Source: Algorimicrobium algoritergicola
Lineage (GTDB): Bacteria; Bacteroidota; Bacteroidia; Flavobacteriales; Flavobacteriaceae
Assembly (NCBI RefSeq): GCF_008086165.1
Contig: NZ_VSKL01000002.1
Span: 372,001 to 436,000 of the forward strand
Length of the DNA stretch: 64,000 nucleotides
Direction: 5' to 3'
The notes under the pieces are model-generated. The model had not been told where the DNA came from, ran no database searches, and was given only the letters and a program-made list of their open reading frames with translations. A program made the position numbers and the translations under genes. This document shows, in pieces, positions 17,287-25,293 of the stretch; the first letter of the stretch is position 1, and each line of letters starts with the position of its first letter.

Positions 17287-17976
17287 ATGAATATAGTCCG
17301 TTACATCATGCTTGTTGGAATTATACTGTTGATTTGTATGCCTATACATGCGCAAATTGATAGCAATCCAAATACTTCCACTTCCATACCTGCCATAAAA
17401 ACTGATTCAGGTACTAGTGGTATTAGTATTTCTCCTATTGAAAATAACGGCTTTTCAAATCCTAATCCTGGAAAGGTAAATGGATTATCTGTTCCAAATA
17501 ACAAGCCATTGAATACAGACAAAAAACAATTTTCCATGTTTGGTGAAAAGTTTGGGAATCCAGGAGAACTTTATGAAGAGCGCTTTAAAAAGCAAGAAAA
17601 AAATTTCGATAATATTTTTGAAACAGATGAAATAGGTTCTAAAACAGATCAATATTTAGGTGACTATAAAACAAAGTCTTCAAAAGTTCGCGTGCTTTAT
17701 CGTGATCATGGCTCTATTGATGGTGATGATATTCGGGTTTTTGTTGATAAAGACATTATGATGCCTTATGCACTTTTAACTTCAGATTATAGAGGTTTTG
17801 TTTTGCAGCTAAAAACAGGCTTTAACGTCATTGATTTTTTAGCTTTAACAGGAGGGGCAGTTGGCGCAAACACCGCTCAAGTGGTTATCATGGATGAAAA
17901 TGATGAGATTATTGCTTCTTCTGGCTGGTGGTTAGCAAAAGGAGTAAAAGCAACCCTTATTATCGTTAAAGAATAA
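17287..17976 (+). CDS. conserved-looking secreted protein, unknown function
   Basis: The 229-aa protein has a Sec signal peptide ending PIHAQ (about residue 23). A Pro/Asn/Ser-rich linker (25-90) follows, then a beta-rich C-terminal domain of about 100 residues beginning SSKVRVLYRDHGSIDGDD and ending KATLIIVKE. There is no lipobox and no sorting domain. It is a single gene between the divergent small-ORF region and the convergent pseudouridine synthase gene. I do not recognise the family. Confidence 0.7.
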   Translation: MNIVRYIMLVGIILLICMPIHAQIDSNPNTSTSIPAIKTDSGTSGISISPIENNGFSNPNPGKVNGLSVPNNKPLNTDKKQFSMFGEKFGNPGELYEERFKKQEKNFDNIFETDEIGSKTDQYLGDYKTKSSKVRVLYRDHGSIDGDDIRVFVDKDIMMPYALLTSDYRGFVLQLKTGFNVIDFLALTGGAVGANTAQVVIMDENDEIIASSGWWLAKGVKATLIIVKE

Positions 17977-17978
17977 TT

Positions 17979-18560
17979 TTATTGAATAGTTTCTAACCAT
18001 TCAACGCTTCCCATTTTTAAATCTCCTAACATTATTGTTCCAATGCGAACGCGAACCAATCGTAAGGTTGGAAAACCAACGGCAGACGTCATTTTTCGGA
18101 CTTGTCTAAATTTACCTTCGGTAATCGTTATAGAAATCCACGTGGTTGGACCATGACGTGCATCCCTAATTTTTTTTCCGCGTTCTGGAAAATCTGGAGC
18201 TGTTTTTAAAATAAAAGCCTTTCCTGGTTTGGTTATATAGGATTTGCTATTTACGGTAATAGCAACGCCTTTTTGTAAGGTTTCTATAGCTTCGGGAGTT
18301 ATTAAACCATCCACTTGCACATAATATTCCTTTTCTATTTTATTACTGGTAATAAAGCTGCTTGTTTGACCTTCTGTGGTGAGCAATAATAAACCTTCAG
18401 AGGTTTCATCTAATCGTCCAATAGCCATAGTGCCTTCAGGAAAATTGTACAATTCGCCTAATAAACGTTTGTTACGTTTTTGTTTCCCATTAATAACAAA
18501 CTGACTAATAAAACCATAGGGTTTAAAAAGTTTAAAATGTTGGGTTAACGAATTTGACAT
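17979..18560 (-). CDS. RluE-type 23S rRNA pseudouridine synthase
   Basis: The protein (193 aa from the ATG at 18558-18560) contains GRLDETSEGLLLLTTEG, the catalytic motif of the RsuA/RluB/E/F family with its essential Asp. It ends with GKFRQVRKM and LVRVRIG, also conserved. There is no S4 domain, which points to RluE. An in-frame TTG 36 bp upstream is a less likely start because the -7 element overlaps it. It should isomerise one uridine in 23S rRNA. Confidence 0.88.
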   Translation of the reverse strand: MSNSLTQHFKLFKPYGFISQFVINGKQKRNKRLLGELYNFPEGTMAIGRLDETSEGLLLLTTEGQTSSFITSNKIEKEYYVQVDGLITPEAIETLQKGVAITVNSKSYITKPGKAFILKTAPDFPERGKKIRDARHGPTTWISITITEGKFRQVRKMTSAVGFPTLRLVRVRIGTIMLGDLKMGSVEWLETIQ

Positions 18561-18593
18561 AAGCATATAAAATAGGAAAAAGCTATAAGGTTG

Positions 18594-18601
18594 CAAAAAT
18601 A
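18594..18601 (-). promoter_or_regulatory. -7 element upstream of the pseudouridine synthase gene
   Basis: TATTTTTG on the minus strand, 33 nt before the ATG at 18560. It overlaps the alternative TTG start and so argues against that start. Confidence 0.5.
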
Positions 18602-18654
18602 AGTTTTAAACCATGGTTGTTGAAAAAGATTCTGTAATTATTTCTAAAAAATTC

Positions 18655-18684
18655 TTGAATAACCTTGAAAAGAACGTATTTTTG
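18655..18684 (+). promoter_or_regulatory. consensus Bacteroidota promoter (TTG-N19-TATTTTTG)
   Basis: TTG at 18655-18657 and TATTTTTG at 18677-18684 with a 19-nt spacer form a textbook match. The helicase ATG at 18701 lies 16 nt after the -7 element. The promoter covers the longer in-frame start at 18665, so 18701 is the real start. Confidence 0.75.
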
Positions 18685-18700
18685 CGCATTGGAAAAATTT

Positions 18701-20260
18701 ATGAGCACGAGTATTTCATTATCAGAATTAGCAGACAGAAAAGAAGGTAAAAACCTATATAGTTATCAAAAAGGGGCTATCAACAAGATTTTTAAGAGTT
18801 TTGAAGAAGCACCTGAAGATTACCATTTACTATATCAGCTACCAACAGGTGGTGGTAAAACCGTTATTTTCTCCGAAATAGTAAGACAATATTTAAAGCA
18901 CCACAAAAAGAAGGTTTTGGTAATGACTCACCGTATTGAGTTATGCCGACAAACTTCTGGTATGCTTACCGAATTTGGTGTGGAGAATAAAGTGGTTAAC
19001 AGTAAGGCAAACTTGGACGACCAAGCGCAATACAGTTGTTTTGTTGCCATGGTTGAAACATTAAATAACCGTTTAAACGAAGACAAACTGGATATTTCAG
19101 ATATTGGCTTGGTTATTATTGATGAAGCCCACTACAACTCGTTTACAAAACTATTTAAGTTTTTTGAAAAATCTTTTATTTTAGGCGTAACCGCTACACC
19201 ATTAAGTTCCAACATTAAATTACCAATGAAGGACAATTACAATGAATTAATTGTAGGTGAAAGTATTGAATCGCTTATTGAAAATGAGTTTTTAGCAAAA
19301 GCGGAAGTCTATAGCTATAACGTAGGATTAACGTCATTAGTAGTTGGTGCCAATGGAGATTATACGGTAAAATCTTCCGAAGATTTATACACCAATAATG
19401 ATATGCTTTCCAAGTTACTTCAAGCTTATGAAGAGCGTGCAAAAGGAAGGAAAACGTTGATATTTAATAATGGTATTAATACATCGTTGCATGTATATGA
19501 CACCTTTAGAATAGCGGGTTATCCAGTAGCACACTTGGATAATACGAATACCAAGAAAGAACGTAAAAAAATATTAAAATGGTTTAAGGAAACACCAGAT
19601 GCTATTTTAACGTCTGTTAGTATTTTAACTACAGGTTTTGATGAGCCAACAGTGGATGCTATTATATTAAATCGCGCCACCAAATCGCTGACCTTATATT
19701 ACCAGATGATTGGTAGAGGCTCGCGTATATTAAAAAATAAGAGCAAGTTTACGGTTCTAGATTTAGGAAATAACTTACATCGTTTTGGTCCTTGGGGAGC
19801 AGATTTAGATTGGCATCGTATTTTTAGATCGCCAAATTTTTATTTAGATGGTATTTTAGCGGATGATGAAATTGAAGAAAACTTCAGATATGAGATGCCT
19901 GATGATTTGCGCGAATCATTTTCTAAATCAGAAGACGTTTATTTCGATATTAAAAAAACATATATAGCAGCTGTAAGAGCTGGTGAATCATCTAAAGTAG
20001 TTCTTGAACGTTCCATTGAACATCATGCAAAAATTTGCGTAGAAAACAGTGAGGATTTATGGGATGCATTAGATTTAGCGAAACAATTAGGTGATGATAT
20101 TGATTACCGCATTCACCGCTACACAAAATGTATTAGTAAAAGTACCTTTAATTTTGTGGAATGGTTAAAGGATGATTATCGTAAAAAATTACGTGCCTAT
20201 TTGCGTAGTAATTTTGATGAAGTGTATCTTGACGTTCATGGAAAACCACCTGAAGAATAG
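18701..20260 (+). CDS. superfamily 2 DEAD/DEAH-box helicase (COG1061-like)
   Basis: This 519-aa protein has an SF2 helicase core: YQKGAINKIF, Walker A LPTGGGKTVIF, DEAH in VIIDEAHYNSF, and motif III LGVTATPL. Motifs V/VI include TTGFDEPTVDAIIL and YQMIGRGSRI. A C-terminal helical tail of about 130 residues is specific to this group and has no known domain. It resembles the helicase module of type I restriction subunits and SSL2, but no restriction genes are nearby. It probably acts on DNA; its biological role is unknown. Confidence 0.88.
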   Translation: MSTSISLSELADRKEGKNLYSYQKGAINKIFKSFEEAPEDYHLLYQLPTGGGKTVIFSEIVRQYLKHHKKKVLVMTHRIELCRQTSGMLTEFGVENKVVNSKANLDDQAQYSCFVAMVETLNNRLNEDKLDISDIGLVIIDEAHYNSFTKLFKFFEKSFILGVTATPLSSNIKLPMKDNYNELIVGESIESLIENEFLAKAEVYSYNVGLTSLVVGANGDYTVKSSEDLYTNNDMLSKLLQAYEERAKGRKTLIFNNGINTSLHVYDTFRIAGYPVAHLDNTNTKKERKKILKWFKETPDAILTSVSILTTGFDEPTVDAIILNRATKSLTLYYQMIGRGSRILKNKSKFTVLDLGNNLHRFGPWGADLDWHRIFRSPNFYLDGILADDEIEENFRYEMPDDLRESFSKSEDVYFDIKKTYIAAVRAGESSKVVLERSIEHHAKICVENSEDLWDALDLAKQLGDDIDYRIHRYTKCISKSTFNFVEWLKDDYRKKLRAYLRSNFDEVYLDVHGKPPEE

Positions 20261-20265
20261 CGCGA

Positions 20266-21078
20266 TTACCACCAAACAATAAAGCTTTTTATAATAGAAT
20301 TATCAGCCTGCTGTATCCAACAACAGGCTGAATTTTTTTCAATATGTATGCGGTTTAAAGCATCTTGGGAAGCTGTATAGTCCAACCAATTCACTGAATG
20401 GTGTGGTTGTATTAGCCAATCCGGTTTAATCGGGAAATAGAAATTACAGGTTTCAAATTCGCGTAATTGCTCTTTTCTTAAATAAATGCCCGCAATACAA
20501 TCCGGATTTAATTCTTTTAGAACAATCTCTTTTTTATAAGGCAAAAATAATTGTGCTTTAAAACAAACCTTTTGTTGAATCTCATTCACATCTAATTTTA
20601 AACTTGCTAGTAATGCTTGGGTTTGCGGTTTATAGAGTAGTGGAAGTTGCTTGTTTTTTAACTTAGTAAGTTTTTCAATTAAGCTATCTTTTCTGTTAGG
20701 ACCAATAAAATGATCTGTTTCCGAAATTCCTACAGAATCATCAAACACATAAAATTTATAGACAATTTCTAAATGAATAGGTTTTTCATTTAAAGTAATA
20801 ATGGCATCCAATTCTCCAATGGTTTGCTTTTGTTCTTGTATTTGAATGTTTTCAACTAATATAGAAACTGCTTCATTTTGTTCCAGTTCGTTAAAAACAA
20901 ATTGTTCCACACGCTTTCCTAAACGCAGATTGTTGGGTAATGTTTTAATATAAGAATCTGATGTGTTGTTGGGTATGGCTAATTGTGAAATTCCCATGAT
21001 GGCTGATTGTAGCCACAAAGCTTGTGTCTGCTTATAGCCTTGGTATTGTTGTTCAATGTGGTCTAATTCTGAATGCAT
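20266..21078 (-). CDS. DUF1853 family protein
   Basis: The protein is 270 aa from the ATG at 21076-21078; an upstream TTG would add 12 hydrophobic residues that overlap the OmpA gene's terminator. It has the family features TIGELDAII and HLEIVYKFYVFD, an ExK-type arrangement reminiscent of PD-(D/E)XK nuclease folds, and GPNRKDSLIEKL. The function of DUF1853 is not established; the nuclease-like reading is my inference. It is cytoplasmic. Confidence 0.75.
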   Translation of the reverse strand: MHSELDHIEQQYQGYKQTQALWLQSAIMGISQLAIPNNTSDSYIKTLPNNLRLGKRVEQFVFNELEQNEAVSILVENIQIQEQKQTIGELDAIITLNEKPIHLEIVYKFYVFDDSVGISETDHFIGPNRKDSLIEKLTKLKNKQLPLLYKPQTQALLASLKLDVNEIQQKVCFKAQLFLPYKKEIVLKELNPDCIAGIYLRKEQLREFETCNFYFPIKPDWLIQPHHSVNWLDYTASQDALNRIHIEKNSACCWIQQADNSIIKSFIVWW

Positions 21079-21100
21079 ATAAATACAAAGAAACAAAATA

Positions 21101-21125
21101 AAAAAGACTGCCAAAGTAGGCAGCC
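21101..21125 (-). terminator. intrinsic terminator of the OmpA-family gene
   Basis: On the minus strand CTGCC-tacttt-GGCAG is followed by TCTTTTTT. It lies 33 bp beyond the stop of the OmpA-family gene and just before the DUF1853 start. Confidence 0.75.
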
Positions 21126-21157
21126 TTTAATATGGACTAATAAAAAATATTAGCTAA

Positions 21158-21997
21158 TTATTCGTTGTTTGAAGCCATTAAAGCAAAAAACTTATTGATG
21201 TTTGGTAAAATAATAATACGTGTACGTCTGTTTTTTGAGCGATTATCGGCTGAATCATTATCAGCAACTGGTAAGTAGAAACTTCTACCAGAGGCAATTA
21301 GTTTTTCAGGAGCAACATTATAATCTTTTTGTAATTTTCTTACTACTGATGTTGCACGCAACACACTCAAGTCCCAGTTGTCTTTAACCGCACCTGTATT
21401 AATACTTCTAGCGTCTGTATGACCTTCAACCATAACTTCAATACTTGGTTCTGAATTGATAACATCGGCTAATTTCTGTAAAATATTGTTAGCCTTACTA
21501 CTCACTTTATAACTAGCTGTGTTAAATAGTAATTTATCTGAAATAGAAATCATAACCACCGTCTCATCAATATTAATGGCAATATCATCATCCTCATTTA
21601 AACTACTTGTATCCATTGATTTACGCAAATTGTAACCAACTGCTAAATTCATGGAATCTTTTAAAGTTTCGGCATTTTGCAAAGCCACAGGATCCACATG
21701 TTTCAAAGTTTCGTTCATTTGCTTACGTGTATCATTAGAGATAATCATATCATCACCAACGGATACAAACTTGGCATCATTTTCTTCTGTTAATTTATTT
21801 AATTTAGAATTGTACGTGTCTATTCGCCCTTGAATTTCTGCGAATTTATTTTCTAAATCTTCTTTAGCAACACGTGTTTTTTGAAGTTCACTTGTTATTT
21901 CGCCATTTTCCTGTTGTAAAGCAACATATTTCTTTTTAGAAACACAGGACATGACTACGACACTTGTAAATACAAGAATTGAAATTTTTTTAATCAT
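21158..21997 (-). CDS. OmpA-family peptidoglycan-binding lipoprotein
   Basis: The 279-aa protein has a lipoprotein signal ending VMSC (Cys18). A heptad-rich coiled coil follows (about residues 25-75), then an OmpA/MotB C-terminal domain. That domain shows KLLFNTASYKVSS, VMVEGHTDARS and NRSKNRRTRIII, the peptidoglycan-binding pattern. It should tether the outer membrane to the cell wall. It is transcribed alone with its own terminator. Confidence 0.92.
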   Translation of the reverse strand: MIKKISILVFTSVVVMSCVSKKKYVALQQENGEITSELQKTRVAKEDLENKFAEIQGRIDTYNSKLNKLTEENDAKFVSVGDDMIISNDTRKQMNETLKHVDPVALQNAETLKDSMNLAVGYNLRKSMDTSSLNEDDDIAINIDETVVMISISDKLLFNTASYKVSSKANNILQKLADVINSEPSIEVMVEGHTDARSINTGAVKDNWDLSVLRATSVVRKLQKDYNVAPEKLIASGRSFYLPVADNDSADNRSKNRRTRIIILPNINKFFALMASNNE

Positions 21998-22091
21998 AAT
22001 TATAGTTAAGTTTTTAGTTCTATTATAATTACGACTAGATGAAGATTATAGATGTTTCAATCTCTATTTTTTGATTTATTTAACATAATTT

Positions 22092-23339
22092 CTAATCATT
22101 GGAAGGGTCGATTACTGTGGACAATTCAAAAACCTCCAAATCAAAATAGGGCACAGCAGCCAAGGCATGATCAAAAATATCTGACATGATATATTCATAA
22201 TTAGCCCAACGTTTGTCAGCACTAAAGGCATAAATCTCCAATGGCAACCCTTGAGGCGTTGGTGCTAATTGACGCACCATAATCATCATATCTTTATTGA
22301 TGCCTGAATGGTTTTCAATATAACTTTGCATGTATTTACGAAATACGCCTAGGTTTGTTAAATTCCTTCCATTTATTAAAGTCGATTTATCAATGGCGTT
22401 AGATGTATTGAAATTAACAATATCATTTTGCCTTTGGTTCAAATAAGCTGTAATTAACTGAATATCCTTTAGTTTTTCAATTTTATCATCTGTTAAATAT
22501 TGAATGCTTTTCGCCTTTAAAAGAACAGATCGTTTTATTCGTCTTCCTCCTGAAGATTGCATGCCACGCCAATTTTTAAACGAATCCGTAATAAGTGCAA
22601 ATGTTGGAATATGGGTAATGGTTAAATCGAAATTTTGAACTTGAACTGTGGATAGATTAATCTCTATAACATCGCCATCAGCACCATATTTTTCCATGGT
22701 AATCCAATCGCCAATCCGAACAGAGTCATTAATAGCTACTTGAATACTGGCAACAAAACCCATAATTGTATCCTTGAAAATCAACAAAAGAATGGCTGAT
22801 GCAGCACCTAAAGTGGTGAAAAACTTAAGAAAAGATAAATTAATTACAACGGCTAATATGGATGCAAAACCAATAATCCAAATAAACAACATGCCTACTT
22901 GAATATAACTATCAATAGGCTTGTCACGTAATCGTGGTAAGGTTTTAAAATAAGATTCAAACGTTTTTAAAACACTTCTAATAATCCAAACGGTTAAAAT
23001 TATTCCATATACTTTTATTAATACTATAATATGACTTTCAAATTCGGGATAATCATAAAAAACAAAAGGGAAGAGTTTTAAGGTAATAATTAAAGGTACA
23101 ATATGTGCAATGTTTCTCGGTGCTTTGTGGTTGACTAATAAATCGTCAAAATTGGTTTTAGATTTTGCGGCTAGACTATTAAATACATTTATTAAAAGTT
23201 TACGAGCAATAAAATCAGCAATTACAATTATAATAAGTAAACCCACTAACAAGGCTAACATATTTAAAGCCTTGGAATAGGATTCAGATAAACCTGCTGC
23301 TAAACTATAATCATAAATTAAACATTGTAAATCTTGCAT
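22092..23339 (-). CDS. mechanosensitive ion channel, MscS superfamily (YbdG-like)
   Basis: The 415-aa protein has about five N-terminal membrane helices, then the MscS pore and beta domain: GAASAILLLIFKDTIMGFVASIQ and RIGDWITMEKYGADGDVIEINL. The segment NWRGMQSSGGRRIKRS is a signature of the YbdG/MscM branch. It should open on membrane tension to release solutes during hypo-osmotic shock. Its start is 5 bp from the stop of the DUF3817 gene, so the two are probably cotranscribed. Confidence 0.9.
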   Translation of the reverse strand: MQDLQCLIYDYSLAAGLSESYSKALNMLALLVGLLIIIVIADFIARKLLINVFNSLAAKSKTNFDDLLVNHKAPRNIAHIVPLIITLKLFPFVFYDYPEFESHIIVLIKVYGIILTVWIIRSVLKTFESYFKTLPRLRDKPIDSYIQVGMLFIWIIGFASILAVVINLSFLKFFTTLGAASAILLLIFKDTIMGFVASIQVAINDSVRIGDWITMEKYGADGDVIEINLSTVQVQNFDLTITHIPTFALITDSFKNWRGMQSSGGRRIKRSVLLKAKSIQYLTDDKIEKLKDIQLITAYLNQRQNDIVNFNTSNAIDKSTLINGRNLTNLGVFRKYMQSYIENHSGINKDMMIMVRQLAPTPQGLPLEIYAFSADKRWANYEYIMSDIFDHALAAVPYFDLEVFELSTVIDPSND

Positions 23340-23344
23340 TAATA

Positions 23345-23623
23345 TTAAGCTTTCTTAAGGTATTTATATTCAACGTAAAATGTGCCAAATGGAATAATTG
23401 AGGCTAGTAATACTTTAGCAAGAGTACTATTACACCATTGCATTTTTTTACTAATTATAATAGCTAAAATGATGTAGGCAATAAATAATATACCATGAGG
23501 CATACCTAACATTTTAACATATTGTGGATCGTCTGACAAATACTTTATTGGCGTAGCAATAAATAGTAATAAGATATAAGAAACACCCTCCAAAAAAGCA
23601 ATAATGCGAAATAATTGTAACAT
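23345..23623 (-). CDS. DUF3817 membrane protein
   Basis: From the ATG at 23621-23623 the protein is 92 aa with three hydrophobic segments. It has the family features FRIIAFLEGVSYILLL, TPIKYL and GMPHGILFIAYI. A TTG nine codons upstream overlaps a -7 element, so the ATG is preferred. DUF3817 proteins are small integral membrane proteins of unknown function. It is the first gene of a probable two-gene unit with the MscS-like channel. Confidence 0.82.
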   Translation of the reverse strand: MLQLFRIIAFLEGVSYILLLFIATPIKYLSDDPQYVKMLGMPHGILFIAYIILAIIISKKMQWCNSTLAKVLLASIIPFGTFYVEYKYLKKA

Positions 23624-23647
23624 ATAAGCAGTTTGTAAAATTAGGTG

Positions 23648-23655
23648 CAAAAGTA
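23648..23655 (-). promoter_or_regulatory. -7 element for DUF3817 and MscS-like genes
   Basis: TACTTTTG on the minus strand, 24 nt before the ATG at 23623. Its position supports the shorter DUF3817 start. Confidence 0.5.
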
Positions 23656-23831
23656 CAATTACTTAAACGATCTGCTTATGGATTTAACAATTAATTATCG
23701 GTCAATTTCCCGGTTAAACAACAACGAATTAGCCGATTACCGATTTTTATGTTTAACATAACGAATATAATAGACTCAGCTACAATTAAATAATACATTT
23801 AACGCACCAAACGCTATTAATTATTAAAATT

Positions 23832-25178
23832 TTGTCATCAATTAAACCTACATCTCAAATTAAGATTATCATGTGTTTTTGCATGATGTGCCTGTATTGC
23901 AGTTTCTCCAATGCGCAAACTACCACTGCTATTCCAGATCCTAATTTTGAACAAGCACTCATTAACCAAGGGATTGATTCCAATGGCCTTAATGGGAATA
24001 TTTTAAATGCTGATGCTGAGTTGGTAAATAATTTAAATGTTAATGATAAAAATATTACGGATTTAACAGGTATAGAGGCTTTTATTCACTTGAAATATTT
24101 GTATGCCTATTCTAATAATCTGTCAACTTTAGATTTATCTAATAATGTATTTTTAGAAGTTTTAGATATTGATAATAACAGTATAGAAACACTTAATATT
24201 TCACAAAACATACTTCTTAATGAAATTTATGTGAGTAATAATTTGCTGCAAACCTTAACGGTTTCACACCTTCCTAATTTGGAGTTATTAGCCTGTAGTT
24301 TAAATAATTTATCGGCGCTTAATGTTTCAAATAATTTAGAACTTGAAGTTCTTTCATGTTATTCAAATAATTTAAACACATTAAATGTTACTAATAATCA
24401 GGATTTAGAATCTCTAAATTGTGGAAATAATTATTTAAATGTTTTAAACATTTCAAACAATCATGATTTGCGCACCTTATCATGTTCAGGAAATAACTTA
24501 AATACTATTTCTTTCAGTCAATGTTCTGATATTTCATATGTCGATATTAGCAATAATCAATTTACAGAATTAGATTTAAGTGCTAATAGCGGTTTGAAAC
24601 GCTTGATATGTGAAAACAATAACATTACAGAATTGGAGCTTTTTAACGCACCGCAATTATTATTATTACATGCTAGCAACAACTTATTAGAAGATATTGA
24701 TATATCTACAAACAATAATTTACGATTTGTACGTTTGGGTAATAACAACTTAAATACGTTAGATATCCGAAACACTAGAAATTATAGAATTTCCAGCTTC
24801 AATGCAGAAGGCAATGCTAATTTATCTTGCATTTTTGTAGATGATGTTCAAGCTAGCTACCTAACAAGTTGGGAAATTGATAGTGCTTCACATTTTGTTG
24901 CTACTGAATCCGATTGCAACTCATTAAGTAGGGAAGTGGTTGCTCAAAATTTAGAGTTTGTAATGTATCCAAATCCAGCAACGGATTATTTACATTTCAA
25001 AAATTTAAATTCAAATGCCAATATTGATATCTATTCAGTAAACGGTCAATTGGTGAAACATCAAACCACGACGCCTCAAGGAAATAGTATAAATGTTTCA
25101 TCGTTAAGTTCTGGTTTATATCTTGTTAAGGTATCTTACTTAAATCAATCAATTACCAAAAAAATCCTCATAAATTAG
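23832..25178 (+). CDS. secreted leucine-rich-repeat protein with T9SS type A sorting domain
   Basis: The 448-aa protein has a signal peptide ending FSNAQ, then about 13 leucine-rich repeats of 21 residues (pattern LxxLxVSNNxxLExLxCxxN) across residues 60-340. It ends with a C-terminal sorting domain of about 75 residues (VMYPNPATDYLHF through ITKKILIN). Such domains direct export by the type IX secretion system and surface attachment. TTG at 23832 is taken as the start because it gives the signal peptide a lysine-bearing n-region; the ATG at 23871 would leave almost none. It probably binds a protein or glycan outside the cell. Confidence 0.9.
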   Translation: MSSIKPTSQIKIIMCFCMMCLYCSFSNAQTTTAIPDPNFEQALINQGIDSNGLNGNILNADAELVNNLNVNDKNITDLTGIEAFIHLKYLYAYSNNLSTLDLSNNVFLEVLDIDNNSIETLNISQNILLNEIYVSNNLLQTLTVSHLPNLELLACSLNNLSALNVSNNLELEVLSCYSNNLNTLNVTNNQDLESLNCGNNYLNVLNISNNHDLRTLSCSGNNLNTISFSQCSDISYVDISNNQFTELDLSANSGLKRLICENNNITELELFNAPQLLLLHASNNLLEDIDISTNNNLRFVRLGNNNLNTLDIRNTRNYRISSFNAEGNANLSCIFVDDVQASYLTSWEIDSASHFVATESDCNSLSREVVAQNLEFVMYPNPATDYLHFKNLNSNANIDIYSVNGQLVKHQTTTPQGNSINVSSLSSGLYLVKVSYLNQSITKKILIN

Positions 25179-25247
25179 AATCATAGTTAACTATATTCTA
25201 TTTAGGTCACTACAAAGCCATAGATAATTTTAACGCTTTCTTACAAT

Positions 25248-25281
25248 TTGCATTTATAGAGTTTAAGTATCTTTAAACTCT
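25248..25281 (+). promoter_or_regulatory. promoter overlapped by a 9-bp inverted repeat, M16 peptidase gene
   Basis: TTG at 25248-25250, 17 nt, then TATCTTTA at 25268-25275 (one mismatch to TAnnTTTG). A perfect inverted repeat, AGAGTTTAA (25258-25266) with TTAAACTCT (25273-25281), straddles the -7 element. It could be an operator, or part of it could fold in the leader RNA. Confidence 0.5.
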
Positions 25282-25293
25282 AAACTAAACACT

